Shown: piece by piece, positions 7,986 to 16,339 of the stretch
Layout: the number at the start of each line of letters is the position of its first letter
Position numbering within the stretch: the stretch's first letter is position 1
Made by a program: the position numbers and the translations under genes
The notes under the pieces: generated by a model
Seen by the model: only the letters and a program-made list of their open reading frames with translations
The model's database searches: none
What the model was told of the DNA's origin: nothing
Assembly (NCBI GenBank): GCA_963778225.1
Contig: CAVZTR010000004.1
Coordinates: 1-64,000 of the forward strand
Direction: 5' to 3'
DNA from: JAGVSR01 sp963778225
Lineage (GTDB): Bacteria > Pseudomonadota > Alphaproteobacteria > Rhizobiales > Hyphomicrobiaceae
Length of the DNA stretch: 64,000 bases

Positions 7986-8870
7986 ATGCGTAAACCCCTG
8001 CTCGCCGCCCTTCTTGTGCTGTCTGCATCCTACGTGGATGCGAACGCTGTCGGCTTGAAGACCCAGATGAACTGCGCGAGCGATTACTATGCTTATTGCT
8101 CGCAGTTCCCGGTCGGCTCGAGTGGGGTTCGCAAATGCATGAAAGACAACGGTCCCCGGCTCTCGAAGGCATGCGTCAACGCTCTGATTGCAGATGGAGA
8201 AATTTCCAAAGCAGAAGTCGAGCGGACGAAGGAAAAAATCGCGACTGCAAAGGCCAAGCCCAAGCAAGAGCCAAGTAAAGTCGCCAAGGTCGATGACGCA
8301 CCCGATAAGCCAAGGCAGAAGGTCGTCGCTTCGCCTGATATCAAACCGATCTTGAAACAAGAGCAACGGCTGGCGAGCAAGCCTGGACCCATCATCGATC
8401 AGCGAACTTACGAGGCGCTCATAAGCCGAGTTCATTTCCTGGCAGACCCAGAGGTTCTTGAGTCCTCGACAGTCGTACAGTCCTTTGAAACTAAGGGGGC
8501 TACCGTCAACGAACCGGGAACTTCCGAACAAAGTGTCGTCCGGGATTCAGTTCCGACTGAACCACTGGCTTACAGGAAACCTGCGGCTCCGAGCATAGGC
8601 ACCGTTGACCTTGAGCCGAAACCTCCCGTCACGGCGAAGATCACGCCGAAGACCGCTGATGAGACCAACAAGTCAAGGCTTGCCGCAACTGAAAAGTCTC
8701 AGGCCGCGGAGACCTCAAAACAAGCGCGCGGATCGATCATCACATCTGCCGGAAAGATGAGCCTCGGCAAAAATCCCTCCTCTGATCAGGCTAACAGGCC
8801 AGAGCCATCTAATTCGCAGGCTTGGGACGAATACATGCAGTCGCCGCTTCAATGGCGGTATGAATTATGA
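7986..8870 (+). CDS. Secreted protein with N-terminal Cys-rich repeat and long disordered tail
   Basis: The 294-residue protein has a signal peptide (cleavage near residue 20), then a single Cys-rich repeat (cysteines at about 30, 38, 51 and 63), then some 220 residues rich in Lys, Pro, Ser, Thr and Glu with no recognisable fold. The N-terminal half resembles small secreted alphaproteobacterial proteins that are annotated inconsistently. Function is unknown. The repeat relates it to the 84-residue protein at 2640-2894. It stands alone with wide intergenic gaps on both sides. Confidence 0.65.
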   Translation: MRKPLLAALLVLSASYVDANAVGLKTQMNCASDYYAYCSQFPVGSSGVRKCMKDNGPRLSKACVNALIADGEISKAEVERTKEKIATAKAKPKQEPSKVAKVDDAPDKPRQKVVASPDIKPILKQEQRLASKPGPIIDQRTYEALISRVHFLADPEVLESSTVVQSFETKGATVNEPGTSEQSVVRDSVPTEPLAYRKPAAPSIGTVDLEPKPPVTAKITPKTADETNKSRLAATEKSQAAETSKQARGSIITSAGKMSLGKNPSSDQANRPEPSNSQAWDEYMQSPLQWRYEL

Positions 8871-9283
8871 AGGTCTCGGTGCTCGCTTCTCCAAGGGCCG
8901 ATGATCATTACTCTCAACCGCGAGCGGGCTAAACAACGAGTTCGAGAAGGCCAAGGCGCTTTTTCTTCAGAGCATCGCGAGCGCGAGCATCATGATCTGA
9001 CGACTGAATGAGGCATGCCATATGACGGGGTGAGCATGGGCTCAGGCGTCGCCGGACACACCGCCCAGCGCTCGGATATTGAGAGCCGATACGAGCCCAG
9101 TCGGCATTGTTTCTGTTTGCAAAAGCACGGGAGTGCTCAGTGGTCTGACTTAGAGGGCGACTGAGAGGCTTCCGTCCATCAAGGTCCAGCACAAGCCAAC
9201 AAATTTTGTGGGATGTTTTGTGGGTTACGCCTCAACGACACGGCATAAATTGACAATAAAATCAAGTAGATATTGATGTGCCG
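8871..9283. other. Gene-free stretch beside the tRNA-Ser 3' end
   Basis: About 410 bases without a convincing gene. It is more AT-rich near 9240-9280 and holds the TTTTGTGGG direct repeat described separately. The stretch lies on the 3' side of the minus-strand tRNA, the side where tRNA-targeting elements insert, but no integrase or duplicated tRNA end is visible. Confidence 0.4.
9204..9224. repeat. Short direct repeat TTTTGTGGG
   Basis: TTTTGTGGG occurs at 9204-9212 and again at 9216-9224, period 12, about 60 bases beyond the 3' end of tRNA-Ser. It could be chance or a relic of recombinase binding sites. Confidence 0.35.
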
Positions 9284-9373
9284 TGGCGGAGAGAGTGGGA
9301 TTCGAACCCACGGTAGAGTTTCCCCTACACACGCGTTCCAGGCGTGCGCCTTAAACCACTCGGCCACCTCTCC
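9284..9373 (-). tRNA. tRNA-Ser (GGA)
   Basis: The minus strand reads a full class II tRNA: acceptor GGAGAGG pairing near the 3' end, D-arm GGCCGAGTGG, anticodon stem CACGC/GCGTG with loop CTGGAAC (anticodon GGA), a long variable arm (TAGGGGAAACTCTA), T-arm GGGTTCGAATCCC and encoded CCA at 9284-9286. The length is 90 bases. Confidence 0.97.
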
Positions 9374-9613
9374 GTGTCCAGCTTGGGAGCGGCGCACTTA
9401 ACCTGAACTGCGCTTCAATGGCAACACGTCACTGCGCCGCCACGTTGCTGAGGCAAGGAGAGGCGGCGGGGCGGGCTAGAGGTCGATTTCGCGCATCAAA
9501 GTTGGCTGCTTCGCCTCGGCAATGCGGCGCTTCTAGACACGTGCTTGCCGCCGGGAGCAAAGCGCGGCAAGGAAGGCGATCCGTTTTCCGCCGTATCGAA
9601 CGGAGCCACTCGC

Positions 9614-9928
9614 ATGGCCGTCTTCAGATTCATCGCCGCACTGTTCGCGCTGATTGCAATCGTCGCCTTTGTGGCGGACGTGACGCCTTGGCTGAGCGGC
9701 ACCGGCCCGGTCGTTTCGACGGCTCTCGAGTCGCAATGGGAGCGGATCTCCCCCAACACGCTGAAGAGCGCGCGCGAGAGCTTGAGCAATTCGATCTCAC
9801 CAGCAGCGTGGCGCGGACTGGAAGCGGCGGTGCTCGGCTTTCCGACGTGGGGCGTGTTCGGCACGCTCGCACTTGTCTGCGGGTTTATCGGCCGGCGACG
9901 TCACCGCATCAACGTGTTCGTCAACTGA
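9614..9928 (+). CDS. Small two-helix membrane protein
   Basis: The 104-residue product has an N-terminal helix (residues 4-24, possibly a signal anchor) and a second helix (about 72-92) ending in a basic RRRHR stretch. The middle is a soluble loop. The pattern fits small petrobactin-like PetM-type membrane proteins common in Hyphomicrobiales, but I cannot name a family. The start at 9614 is preferred over one at 9545 because the N-terminus then opens with the helix. The gene overlaps the convergent gene at 9921 by eight bases. Confidence 0.6.
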   Translation: MAVFRFIAALFALIAIVAFVADVTPWLSGTGPVVSTALESQWERISPNTLKSARESLSNSISPAAWRGLEAAVLGFPTWGVFGTLALVCGFIGRRRHRINVFVN

Positions 9929-10814
9929 GCCGGGCCGCTGTTGCCTGAGGCGCGCTTGCGGTTTGGCCGATGGGGCTGCCGCGCGCAAAATCCTCGACGA
10001 TCCCAACTAGCATCAAAAGCAGCAGCACGCCGATGAGCGCCAGCATGAAATTGTTGTGCGAGGCGTTGAGCCGCGCGATCTCGAGGTCTTCGACGAGCGT
10101 GTTTTCGGCATCGGTAGCCTTTACGCCGAGCATCTTCGAGCGCACGGAGCGGCGGACCGAACCGCGATCGATGAGCGGCAGGCGCGCGCGTTCGGCAATC
10201 TTTCCTGCGATCTCGACGTAGGGGAAGACCGGGTCGCTATCGGCTTCGCTGACGTAACCCAGGCGGACGACGGACCCATCCTTGAGATTGACGCGGGCGC
10301 CCTTCATCAACACGGGCACCAGCGCGCCGCCATAGATTTCGCGCCGCGTTTCGACGGAATGGACCTGATCGTACGGGAACTCGTAGCTGCGATAGCGCAG
10401 CATCGGGGTTGGGCCACGGCCGGAGGGCAGCGTCATGCGCACTTTCTCGCGGCCAAGGTGGACGCGGGTGCGGATCGAGAACATCATCTCGACGAAGACC
10501 AGGAACATGAGCGACGTGAAGACGGCGCCGAGCACGAGAAGGCCAAGGTTGTCGGCGAGGTGACCAGCGGCCGCGCGCATGCCGATCATGGCCGGGAGGC
10601 TCGCGAAGAAGGGCAGGAGCAGCAGGAAGACGAGGCAGAAGATGGTGGTGCGCAGAGTGCTCGCACCATAGTCTTCGGGCTCGGCCACGTAAGGGTCTGG
10701 AGCCATCGACGCCTCTGGGTCGGCAGGGGGCAAAACCGCTGGAGCGGCGTCCTTAGGCCCGATGTCCGGGGTGCCGACCGGTGGTTCTCCGGCAAGCGCT
10801 ACACTCTCCGTCAT
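9921..10814 (-). CDS. Four-helix membrane protein of unknown function
   Basis: The 297-residue protein has a Pro/Ala-rich N-terminal tail (about 50 residues), two helices (about 55-78 and 90-112), a soluble domain of about 125 residues with beta character (VRLGYVSEADSD and similar), and a C-terminal helix near 255-275. The soluble domain resembles bacterial PH-like domains that follow two membrane helices, but this is a structural guess. It is monocistronic between convergent and divergent neighbours. Confidence 0.65.
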   Translation of the reverse strand: MTESVALAGEPPVGTPDIGPKDAAPAVLPPADPEASMAPDPYVAEPEDYGASTLRTTIFCLVFLLLLPFFASLPAMIGMRAAAGHLADNLGLLVLGAVFTSLMFLVFVEMMFSIRTRVHLGREKVRMTLPSGRGPTPMLRYRSYEFPYDQVHSVETRREIYGGALVPVLMKGARVNLKDGSVVRLGYVSEADSDPVFPYVEIAGKIAERARLPLIDRGSVRRSVRSKMLGVKATDAENTLVEDLEIARLNASHNNFMLALIGVLLLLMLVGIVEDFARGSPIGQTASAPQATAARLS

Positions 10815-10969
10815 GGGCTCTCCTCGTCCGCCTGTTCGTCAGCCTCGACCGCGACATTGCGAAGAGTTTATCAAGGCGGAGCGAAACTGCCAGCACCTGG
10901 CGATAGTATTGACGTGGTGAGAGGTCTCCGCGCCACGCGGGGCGGATGCATTCGAACGAGGACGGGCCC

Positions 10970-11632
10970 ATGTTCTTCACGCACAAGAAAACCGAAATGC
11001 CGACGGCGGCGACAGCACTGCCGGGCCGCGCGCAGCCCTTGCCCACCGCGAGCACGCACTTCGTGAATGGCCGGCCGCTGAAGGGGCCCTATCCGGCCGG
11101 CAGCGAGACGGCGATGTTCGGCATGGGGTGCTTCTGGGGCATCGAGCGCAAGTTCTGGCAGCTTGGCGACGGCATCGTCGTGACGGGCGTCGGATATGCC
11201 GGTGGACTGACGCCGAACCCGACTTACGAAGAGGTTTGCACCGGGCGGACGGGGCATAACGAGGTTGTTTTGGTCGTGTTCGATCCGGCACGCATCACGT
11301 ATGGCGCGCTGCTGCGGCTGTTCTGGGAGAACCACGATCCGACGCAAGGCTACCGACAGGGGAATGATGTTGGCACACAGTACCGGTCGGGGATCTACAC
11401 GTTCAGCGAAGGGCAACAGGCCATGGCTGAAGCGTCGCGACACGCGTTTCAGGAGCGGCTGACGGAGGCCGGGTTTGGCCGCATCACGACCGAAATCATC
11501 GCGGCGCCGACGTTTTACTGGGCGGAGGACTACCACCAGCAGTATCTGGCGAAGGTGCCGCACGGATATTGTGGTGTTGGTGGGACCGGCGTGTCGTGTC
11601 CGCTTCCGACGGGCGTGGCGAGCGCCGTCTGA
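10970..11632 (+). CDS. msrA: Peptide methionine sulfoxide reductase MsrA
   Basis: The 220-residue protein has the MsrA signature GCFWG with catalytic Cys54, and C-terminal cysteines 201 and 210 that can act as resolving residues. It reduces methionine-S-sulfoxide in proteins with thioredoxin. The GYAGG and HTEVV-like (TGHNEVVLVVFDP) substrate-pocket motifs are present. The start at 10970 follows GACGGGCCC; an in-frame start at 10946 is possible. No signal peptide, so cytoplasmic. It ends five bases before the convergent mepA stop. Confidence 0.93.
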   Translation: MFFTHKKTEMPTAATALPGRAQPLPTASTHFVNGRPLKGPYPAGSETAMFGMGCFWGIERKFWQLGDGIVVTGVGYAGGLTPNPTYEEVCTGRTGHNEVVLVVFDPARITYGALLRLFWENHDPTQGYRQGNDVGTQYRSGIYTFSEGQQAMAEASRHAFQERLTEAGFGRITTEIIAAPTFYWAEDYHQQYLAKVPHGYCGVGGTGVSCPLPTGVASAV

Positions 11633-11636
11633 CACT

Positions 11637-12845
11637 TTACTTGGCGTCCGCCGACTTCTTGTTCTGCGGCGCGCTGGCGGCCTTGGCGGGTTTCACTATC
11701 TTGGAAGCTGGGGCCTTAGAAGGTGGGACCTTGGAAGAAGGGGGTGTCGCAAGCTTAATGGGGGCGTCGTCCCCCACGACAGCGCTACACTCGGGTGGCA
11801 GGTCGGCCAAAGTCAGCGGAGGCTTCGGCTTCACGGGTTTGACCGGCTCGACGGGTCGCGGCCTCGGCTTGGGCGGGGTCGTGAGGAGTTTGAACCAGTC
11901 ATCAAGTTCCTTGCCGCAGCCATCGTCGCCGGGGATCGGTGCCTGCTTGGTGCAGGTCGGCGAGTCGGCAGGACAGCCGATGCGAACGTGGAAGTGATAG
12001 AAGTGGCCCCAATAGGGGCGGACTTTCGCGAGCCATGCGCGATCGGTGCCACCGGCTTCACACAGCGCCTTCTTGATGGCGGGATGAACCAGCACACGTT
12101 CGACCTCCGGATAGGAGGCGGCGCGGCGGACGATATTCACCTGACCCTGGCCCCAGACCTTCGGATTGACCGAGAGGTTGTCTGACGCAAGCATGGAGGT
12201 GGCGGCGAGATTTTCGCGCTCGGTCTTCGAGAGGCGACGAGACGGCATCGGCGTGAACCAGATGTCGGCGTCGAGGCCGAGTTGGTGGGAGGCATGACCC
12301 GTCAGCATCGGACCGCCGCGCGGCTGGGAGATGTCGCCGACGAGAAGGCCGGGCCAGCTGTCTTTCTGCTTTACCTCGCCAGCGTACTTCTCCAGCAGGG
12401 AAATCAGTTTCGGATGACCCCAATTGCGGTTGCGCGAGAGGCGCATCGCTTGCCAAGCAGGGCCATCAACGGGAAGTGCGGCGGCGCCGGCAAGGCAGCC
12501 GCGTGAATATGCGCCAATAGCGCGGGCTTTCATCGGCGCCGGGGCCTTGAGCGCGCCGAACAGCTTCTTGGCGGGGATCGCATCCTGTGCCTTGGCCACC
12601 GGTGGTTTGGCGGGCGGCTTGTTGGATTCGGACACTGGGGACGTTGGTGCTGCAGACTTGGCGCCCGCCTCGACCGTTTCTTGCGTGCCCGGCTTCTGAT
12701 CGGCGGCGGGCGGAGCAGCCGCGGCAGCTTTAGCCGCCGAGGCGGCGCCTGGAAACTGAAGGCTCTCGACTGCCCATGCTGAGGCTGACGCCGCGCCCAA
12801 AGACACCGCGATCAGCACGCACAATCGTTTGCTTCGTTCCCGCAT
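11637..12845 (-). CDS. mepA: Penicillin-insensitive murein endopeptidase MepA
   Basis: The 402-residue protein has a signal peptide, an Ala/Pro-rich linker (about residues 30-100), and the MepA LAS-type metallopeptidase domain with zinc ligand motif GHASHQLGLDAD (His184, His187, Asp192/194) and HFYHFHVRI (His284, His286). It cleaves D-Ala-meso-DAP crosslinks in periplasmic peptidoglycan. A Pro/Lys-rich tail of about 80 residues follows, absent from the shorter enterobacterial enzyme. It is monocistronic. Confidence 0.92.
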   Translation of the reverse strand: MRERSKRLCVLIAVSLGAASASAWAVESLQFPGAASAAKAAAAAPPAADQKPGTQETVEAGAKSAAPTSPVSESNKPPAKPPVAKAQDAIPAKKLFGALKAPAPMKARAIGAYSRGCLAGAAALPVDGPAWQAMRLSRNRNWGHPKLISLLEKYAGEVKQKDSWPGLLVGDISQPRGGPMLTGHASHQLGLDADIWFTPMPSRRLSKTERENLAATSMLASDNLSVNPKVWGQGQVNIVRRAASYPEVERVLVHPAIKKALCEAGGTDRAWLAKVRPYWGHFYHFHVRIGCPADSPTCTKQAPIPGDDGCGKELDDWFKLLTTPPKPRPRPVEPVKPVKPKPPLTLADLPPECSAVVGDDAPIKLATPPSSKVPPSKAPASKIVKPAKAASAPQNKKSADAK

Positions 12846-13055
12846 CTGGCCCCGTATTCACATGAGTGTCAGTTTAGCCCAGGAGTGGGCTAAATTGCGA
12901 CCCCGCGCAGGCGCGACATTCATCACGTTTGCCTGCGGCGGATCGCTATGCGGGAAAAGATCATGAAGTGACTGATCGCTCTAACAAAATGACACTCGAC
13001 GCTAGCGCGCGCCACGGCCGAGGCCAAGTCTCGGCTCGATACGCGCAGCTGGCTC

Positions 13056-13685
13056 ATGACGGGTCCGGCCGAACGCGAAACCCACTTTATGCTCGCCCAT
13101 GGCGCCGGGGCCGGCATGACGAGCCCGTTTCTCACACGCATTGCTCAACTGCTGGATGAGGGCGGCGCGACGGTGCACCGGTTCGAGTTCGGCTACATGG
13201 CGGCACGCACCGCCGGAGGTGGACGGCGCCCGGCACCGCGCGCTGAGACGTTGGTCGATGAGTACCTCGCGGCCATCGCGCAATGCCGGGCGCGCATCGG
13301 CCCTCGGGCGCGGCTATTCATCGGCGGCAAATCGATGGGCGGGCGCATCGCTTGCATTGCGTCAACCGGCGCCGGCGACATCGGCATCAGTGGTGTTGCC
13401 GTGCTGGGATTTCCATTGGTGCCGCCAGGCAAGCCCCATGCGTCGCGCGCTCTGGTCATCGAACAAATGCCGTTGCCGGCGCTCATCGTGCAGGGCACGC
13501 GAGATGCATTCGGTGGAGCGCAAGCGTTCGCGAGCGTACGCATTCCAGCGCACGTTCGGCTCCATTGGATCCCTGATGGGGATCACGATCTCAAACCGCG
13601 CAAGGCTTCTGGACGGACACATGACGAGGCTTTGCAGGACGCCGCGGAAGCGCTACTCGGCTTTTTCTCACAGCGTCGGCGATGA
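13056..13685 (+). CDS. Alpha/beta hydrolase of the KANL3/Tex30 type
   Basis: The 209-residue protein has an N-terminal oxyanion-type LAHGAGAG (residues 13-20), nucleophile motif GGKSMGG with Ser93, Asp150 in QGTRDAFG and His177 in DGDHDLKP, a full catalytic triad. This pattern matches the KANL3/Tex30 group of small hydrolases, whose bacterial substrates are unknown. No signal peptide. It is convergent with the TerB-like gene two bases away. Confidence 0.8.
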   Translation: MTGPAERETHFMLAHGAGAGMTSPFLTRIAQLLDEGGATVHRFEFGYMAARTAGGGRRPAPRAETLVDEYLAAIAQCRARIGPRARLFIGGKSMGGRIACIASTGAGDIGISGVAVLGFPLVPPGKPHASRALVIEQMPLPALIVQGTRDAFGGAQAFASVRIPAHVRLHWIPDGDHDLKPRKASGRTHDEALQDAAEALLGFFSQRRR

Positions 13686-13687
13686 CG

Positions 13688-14104
13688 TCAGACGCGCTGG
13701 TGGCGAGCGCGGGCCGCCCGTTCAAGCGCGGCGCAGGTGAGTTTGTCGAGGCCGAGCGCTTCGGCGAGCAGTTCAAGGCAGCGGATCTCTTCTTCGCGGA
13801 CTTCGAGATCACTGGCGGCCACCTCTGCCGCGAGCACGTACGCCGTCTCATACAGACGGCGGGGCAGCGTGTTTTTCACCAACTGAAGAACCGCGCTTAA
13901 GCCATCAGGCTTTTTGAGGAGCTTGCCGCAGGCTTGCGCTTCGTGCACGAGCCAGTCGCGGTTGTAACCTTCGAACGGCGGCAGTTCGGACACGATGGAG
14001 CCGATGCGGCGGAGTTCTTCGTCGGAGATCTCACGATCGACGGCGGAAATTGTGATCATTGCGAAGATCAGAGCTTCAGGGGCGGTCAATTGCGCGTCGG
14101 TCAT
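13688..14104 (-). CDS. TerB-like domain protein
   Basis: The 138-residue product is an all-helical protein with the acidic TerB-type pattern (AVDREISDEELRRIGSIV near residues 20-37 and ASDLEVREEEI near 106-116). TerB domains bind metal and occur in many stress-related proteins; this one has no ter operon nearby, so tellurite resistance should not be assumed. The start at 14104 is favoured because the upstream in-frame extension to 14254 is His-rich and unlike the family. Confidence 0.75.
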   Translation of the reverse strand: MTDAQLTAPEALIFAMITISAVDREISDEELRRIGSIVSELPPFEGYNRDWLVHEAQACGKLLKKPDGLSAVLQLVKNTLPRRLYETAYVLAAEVAASDLEVREEEIRCLELLAEALGLDKLTCAALERAARARHQRV

Positions 14105-14215
14105 CGGGGTCCTGTCATGGTCAGGGTGGTGTTCAGTTCCGTGCATATCTGCGTGCAGGTGGAGGCGGGTAACCTCGCCGTCAACCCCCGCGAAGCTGCG
14201 GCGTATGGACAGAAG

Positions 14216-14247
14216 AACCCGGCCTTCGTTTGAGCGAAGACCGGGTT
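14216..14247 (-). terminator. Hairpin after tadC
   Basis: AACCCGGCCTTCG (14216-14228) pairs with CGAAGACCGGGTT (14235-14247) in 12 of 13 positions around a six-base loop. It lies 45 bases past the tadC stop on the minus strand and before the TerB-like gene. The following sequence is only weakly T-rich (CTTCTGT), so it is a probable but not classic terminator of the pilus operon. Confidence 0.6.
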
Positions 14248-14291
14248 GACGCAAAAATTCGAACCAGATGGCGCTGCGTTCGCCGGGCCGC

Positions 14292-15275
14292 TCAGGTGTA
14301 GCCGTAATAGCGGATGGCGGCAGGACCCAGAATGACGAGGAAGAGCACCGGCAGGAAGAAGATGATCATCGGAACGGTCAGCTTCGGCGGCAGTGCTGCG
14401 GCCTTCTTTTCGGCTTCACCCATTCGGATGTCGCGATTTTCCTTGGCCATCACGCGCAGTGCCTGACTAACCGGCGTACCGTAGCGTTCGGCTTGAATGA
14501 GTGCCGTGGCGACGGCCTTGACGCCGGGAATACCGGTTCGCTTGCCGAGGTTTTCGAATGCGAGCCGCCGCTCGCCGAGATAGGAGAGTTCAGCCGTGGT
14601 TAGCGCGAGTTCCTCGCCGAGCTCGAGCGATTGCTGGGTGATTTCCTTGGCCACTTTGCCAAAGGCTGATTCGACCGACATACCCGACTGCACGCAGATG
14701 AGAAGCATGTCGAGAGAGTCGGGGAATGCCTGGCGGATCGACTGCTGTCGCTTCTGCGCGAGGTTTTCGATGAATACGTTGGGCAAGTAGAAGCCGATGA
14801 CGCCGGCACAGAGCGCCATCATGAACTTGATCGCCGGCGGGTACTGCAGCTGCGTGGCAAAAAATATATAGAAGAGCGCGAAGAGGAAGACGAGCGGCGG
14901 CATTGCCACGCGGAAGAAGATGTAGGCGATGAGCGGGGCCTGGCCGCGCAGGCCCGCCGTCTTCAGCTTGTTGCGGACGTCTTCGTTGTCGAACTGCGCG
15001 CGCAGATCGAAACGATCGACGATTTCCTGCATGTACCCCTTCGGCGACTGCCGCAGCTTGGCCATGTTGGATTGACGTTCCTTCACGGCCAGCTCTTGAA
15101 GACGCTGCGAACGCATCTTGTCGCGCTCGACCGCCATGACCTTCATACGCTGATTGAGCCTGTCCTTCTGGAGCATAGGCATGGCGACCGTCAGGACGGT
15201 GGCGAACGCCGCAATAGCCGCGAGCATCGTCGCCAGCATCTGCGGATTCATGATTGCGTCGACGAGACTCTGCAT
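14292..15275 (-). CDS. tadC: Tad pilus assembly inner-membrane protein TadC
   Basis: The 327-residue protein has an N-terminal helix and a T2SF (GspF-like) domain with the late membrane helices (about residues 115-165 and 295-320), typical for TadC. Together with TadB it forms the inner-membrane platform on which the CpaF ATPase acts to extrude and retract Flp pili. It is the last gene of the leftward cpaB-tadC operon, 50 bases after tadB. Confidence 0.92.
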   Translation of the reverse strand: MQSLVDAIMNPQMLATMLAAIAAFATVLTVAMPMLQKDRLNQRMKVMAVERDKMRSQRLQELAVKERQSNMAKLRQSPKGYMQEIVDRFDLRAQFDNEDVRNKLKTAGLRGQAPLIAYIFFRVAMPPLVFLFALFYIFFATQLQYPPAIKFMMALCAGVIGFYLPNVFIENLAQKRQQSIRQAFPDSLDMLLICVQSGMSVESAFGKVAKEITQQSLELGEELALTTAELSYLGERRLAFENLGKRTGIPGVKAVATALIQAERYGTPVSQALRVMAKENRDIRMGEAEKKAAALPPKLTVPMIIFFLPVLFLVILGPAAIRYYGYT

Positions 15276-15325
15276 GTCGGTAGCCTCTTGATCCTGCTTT
15301 CGGACAAACCTTGCGGCCCGGACGC

Positions 15326-16339
15326 TTAGAATTTGAAGTTGATCATCTTCTTCATGACCATCATGCCGCAGAACATCCAGAACGCGCCGACCAGCAACAG
15401 AAGATTGCCGAACGTGGTGGCGAACAGCGGCATGATGTATTCGGGCGAAGACATGTAGGTCATGAGCATGACTCCCGGCGGGAGAGAGCCCAGAACACCG
15501 GCCGATGACTTTGCTTCAGCGGAGAGCGCCTTGACCTTCATCTCCATGCGGAAGCGGTCGCGCAGCACGCCGGACAGGTTGCCGAGAGCTTCGGAAAGGT
15601 TGCCGCCGGCCTGCTGCTGAATGCTGATGACGATGGCGAGAAACTTCACTTCGGCGAGCGGCATGCGCACGATGAGACGGTCCAGCGCTTCGGCCAATGG
15701 GACGCCGACCCGCATCTGCTCCACGACGTAGCGGAACTCACCGGCAATCGGCTCAGGGCTCTCGCGTGCGATGATCTGCAGGCACTCATTGAGCGGCAGA
15801 CCCGATTTGACGCCGCGCACGACGACATCGATGGCATTGGCAAGTTCGGACTGGAATTTCTTCTGGCGGCGCTTGACGAGCTTGCCCAAGATCCAGCGCG
15901 GCACACCAAGCGTGCCAATGAGAAGCGAGGCGATGGCCCCCATCCAAGCGACGGAACCGCCGCCCATCCAGATGAATATGACCGCCGATAGAACCAATCC
16001 GAACACCAGACTGGATATCCAAAAGGCGCGCGGCTCGGCGTCCAGACCCGCCCGCTCCAACTGCGTTCTAATCGATACCTTCTCGCGCGACTTTGCTCGC
16101 GATTCCATGTCCTTCAGCGACTCGCTGACCTGCTTTTTGCGCTGAGCAGCGATGTCCGCGGCGCTGCGCACCCCGGTCGAAGACGCCTTCTTGGCACGAG
16201 TCTCGGTGACACTCGCGACCCGCTTCTCGGTTTGCTTCTCTCCCGAAACGTAAGGGTAGAGCAGCGTGAACACGAGCCCGGCGAACGTGAAGGCCGCAAG
16301 AAGAGCAACGAGCAGGATCGCAGTTTCACCCTCAACCAT
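15326..16339 (-). CDS. tadB: Tad pilus assembly inner-membrane protein TadB
   Basis: The 337-residue protein begins MVEGETAILLVALLAAF and has an N-terminal helix, two helices near 115-155, a T2SF domain and a C-terminal helix near 300-325. The start at 16339 lies inside the end of cpaF (eight-base overlap), which suggests coupling; a longer frame to 16483 would only read an unrelated basic sequence inside cpaF. It partners TadC in the pilus platform. Confidence 0.93.
   Translation of the reverse strand: MVEGETAILLVALLAAFTFAGLVFTLLYPYVSGEKQTEKRVASVTETRAKKASSTGVRSAADIAAQRKKQVSESLKDMESRAKSREKVSIRTQLERAGLDAEPRAFWISSLVFGLVLSAVIFIWMGGGSVAWMGAIASLLIGTLGVPRWILGKLVKRRQKKFQSELANAIDVVVRGVKSGLPLNECLQIIARESPEPIAGEFRYVVEQMRVGVPLAEALDRLIVRMPLAEVKFLAIVISIQQQAGGNLSEALGNLSGVLRDRFRMEMKVKALSAEAKSSAGVLGSLPPGVMLMTYMSSPEYIMPLFATTFGNLLLLVGAFWMFCGMMVMKKMINFKF

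Noticed and set aside
9179..9397. A 72-codon minus-strand frame
   Set aside because: It is a translation of tRNA-Ser and its flank, a common false gene.
13688..14104. Tellurite resistance
   Set aside because: Only a TerB-like domain is present and none of the other ter genes is nearby.
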